DNA from: Porphyromonadaceae bacterium
Lineage (GTDB): Bacteria > Bacteroidota > Bacteroidia > Bacteroidales > UBA11471
DNA: 6,380 nucleotides
Reading direction: 5' to 3'
Assembly (NCBI GenBank): GCA_021199145.1
Contig: JAJQIP010000014.1
Coordinates: 1-6,380 of the forward strand
Shown piece by piece: positions 5,859-6,380 of this stretch. Both the position numbers and the translations under genes were made by a program. Positions within the stretch are counted from its first letter, which is position 1, and each line of letters starts with the position of its first letter. The notes beneath the pieces were generated by a model. The model was not told the origin of the DNA. It searched no databases and saw only the letters and a list, made by a program, of their open reading frames with translations.

Positions 5859-6380
5859 TTAGTAGTTGCCCTTTTTCCGTTCAAAGTATGCTTGAGGATG
5901 TTGGCAAGCCGGGCAGAGATCGGGCGCCTTTTTGCCTTTGTGAATATATCCGCAATTGCGGCATTGCCATTCAACTTCTTCTTCCTCCTCAAATACCGTA
6001 CCGTTCGCTACCCGATTGTATAATTGTTTGTAACGGGCCTCGTGACCGGCTTCGACGGTTGCCACTCTGCGGAATGTCTCGGCAATTTCCGGGAATCCCT
6101 CTTCATCGGCAACTTTGGCAAATTCCGGATAGAGTTCTGTCCACTCTTCGTTTTCTCCTGCTGCGGCAGCTTTCAGATTTTCTTTCGTTGTGGAGAGAAT
6201 CCCTGCCGGGAATGTTGCCGTAATTTCTACTGCGCCTCCTTCAAGGAATTTGAAGAATTTCTTGGCGTGTTCCTTTTCCTGTTCAGCCGTCTCGTTGAAG
6301 ATGGCGGAAATTTGTTCAAACCCTTCTTTTTTGGCTATGCTGGCAAAATAAACATAGCGGCCTCTGGCCTGTGATTCGCC
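5859..6380 (-). CDS. Rubrerythrin, 5' end outside window
   Basis: Non-haem iron peroxidase that reduces hydrogen peroxide in the cytoplasm of anaerobes, taking electrons through its rubredoxin domain. 173 residues are visible; family members are about 190-195 long, so about 20 N-terminal residues are missing. The ferritin-like di-iron domain begins at GESQARGRY (Glu2 is a ligand), followed by ExxH (Glu35, His38), GENEE (Glu76, Glu79) and a second ExxH (Glu110, His113). The rubredoxin-like domain has two CxxC knuckles, CRNC (140-143) and CPAC (156-159), for one iron. All expected ligands are present. An acidic linker (FEEEEEVEW, 130-138) joins the domains. It is upstream of the DUF4491 gene in a leftward operon; its promoter is outside the window. 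Confidence 0.96.
   Translation of the reverse strand, partial: GESQARGRYVYFASIAKKEGFEQISAIFNETAEQEKEHAKKFFKFLEGGAVEITATFPAGILSTTKENLKAAAAGENEEWTELYPEFAKVADEEGFPEIAETFRRVATVEAGHEARYKQLYNRVANGTVFEEEEEVEWQCRNCGYIHKGKKAPDLCPACQHPQAYFERKKGNY

Noticed and set aside
6024..6374. Plus-strand open frames over the rubrerythrin region
   Set aside because: The minus strand encodes rubrerythrin with all metal ligands; the plus-strand translation is a Cys/Phe-rich shadow.

Overview
The window most likely comes from a chromosome of a Bacteroidales-type bacterium (phylum Bacteroidota). Three things point there: promoter -7 elements of the TAnnTTTG type (TATCTTTG at 414-421 on +, TACCTTTG at 5241-5248 on -), few classical Shine-Dalgarno sequences, and a DUF4491-type small membrane protein, a family I associate with this phylum. 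Base composition is moderate. The genus cannot be fixed from the sequence.

Layout. Positions 1-349 (+) hold the 3' part of rpiB (ribose-5-phosphate isomerase B). A 126-base gap with a -7 element leads into a rightward set of three closely spaced genes: an LpxL/HtrB-family lipid A acyltransferase (476-1411), a Stealth-family sugar-phosphate transferase (1433-2425) and a GT92-like glycosyltransferase (2432-3310). It meets, tail to tail with only 7 bases between the stop codons, a leftward pair: a GT-A-fold glycosyltransferase (5044-4250) followed by a second Stealth protein (4244-3318). The leftward pair has a promoter candidate about 200 bases upstream of its first gene. The leader in between contains a possible 25-codon ORF (5151-5074). 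Positions 5045-5505 have no large gene. They hold that leader, an inverted repeat just upstream of the promoter, and a strong 16-bp stem terminator (5446-5483). The terminator closes another leftward operon made of rubrerythrin (5' end beyond the window) and the DUF4491 membrane protein.

How the genes fit together. The central five genes (476-5044) look like a surface-glycan cassette of the LPS/LOS or capsule type. The acyltransferase would act on lipid A, the two DxD-type glycosyltransferases would add sugars, and the two Stealth proteins would add sugar-1-phosphate units, giving phosphodiester-linked sugars. Chemistry is assigned from family membership; the glycan, donor sugars and order of action are inference. 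The flanking genes (rpiB; rubrerythrin with DUF4491) are housekeeping or stress genes unrelated to the cassette.

I see no CRISPR array, tRNA, rRNA, insertion sequence or integrase. Nothing here is clearly a new defence or mobile system. The least explained parts are the paired divergent Stealth proteins and the leader with its small ORF.
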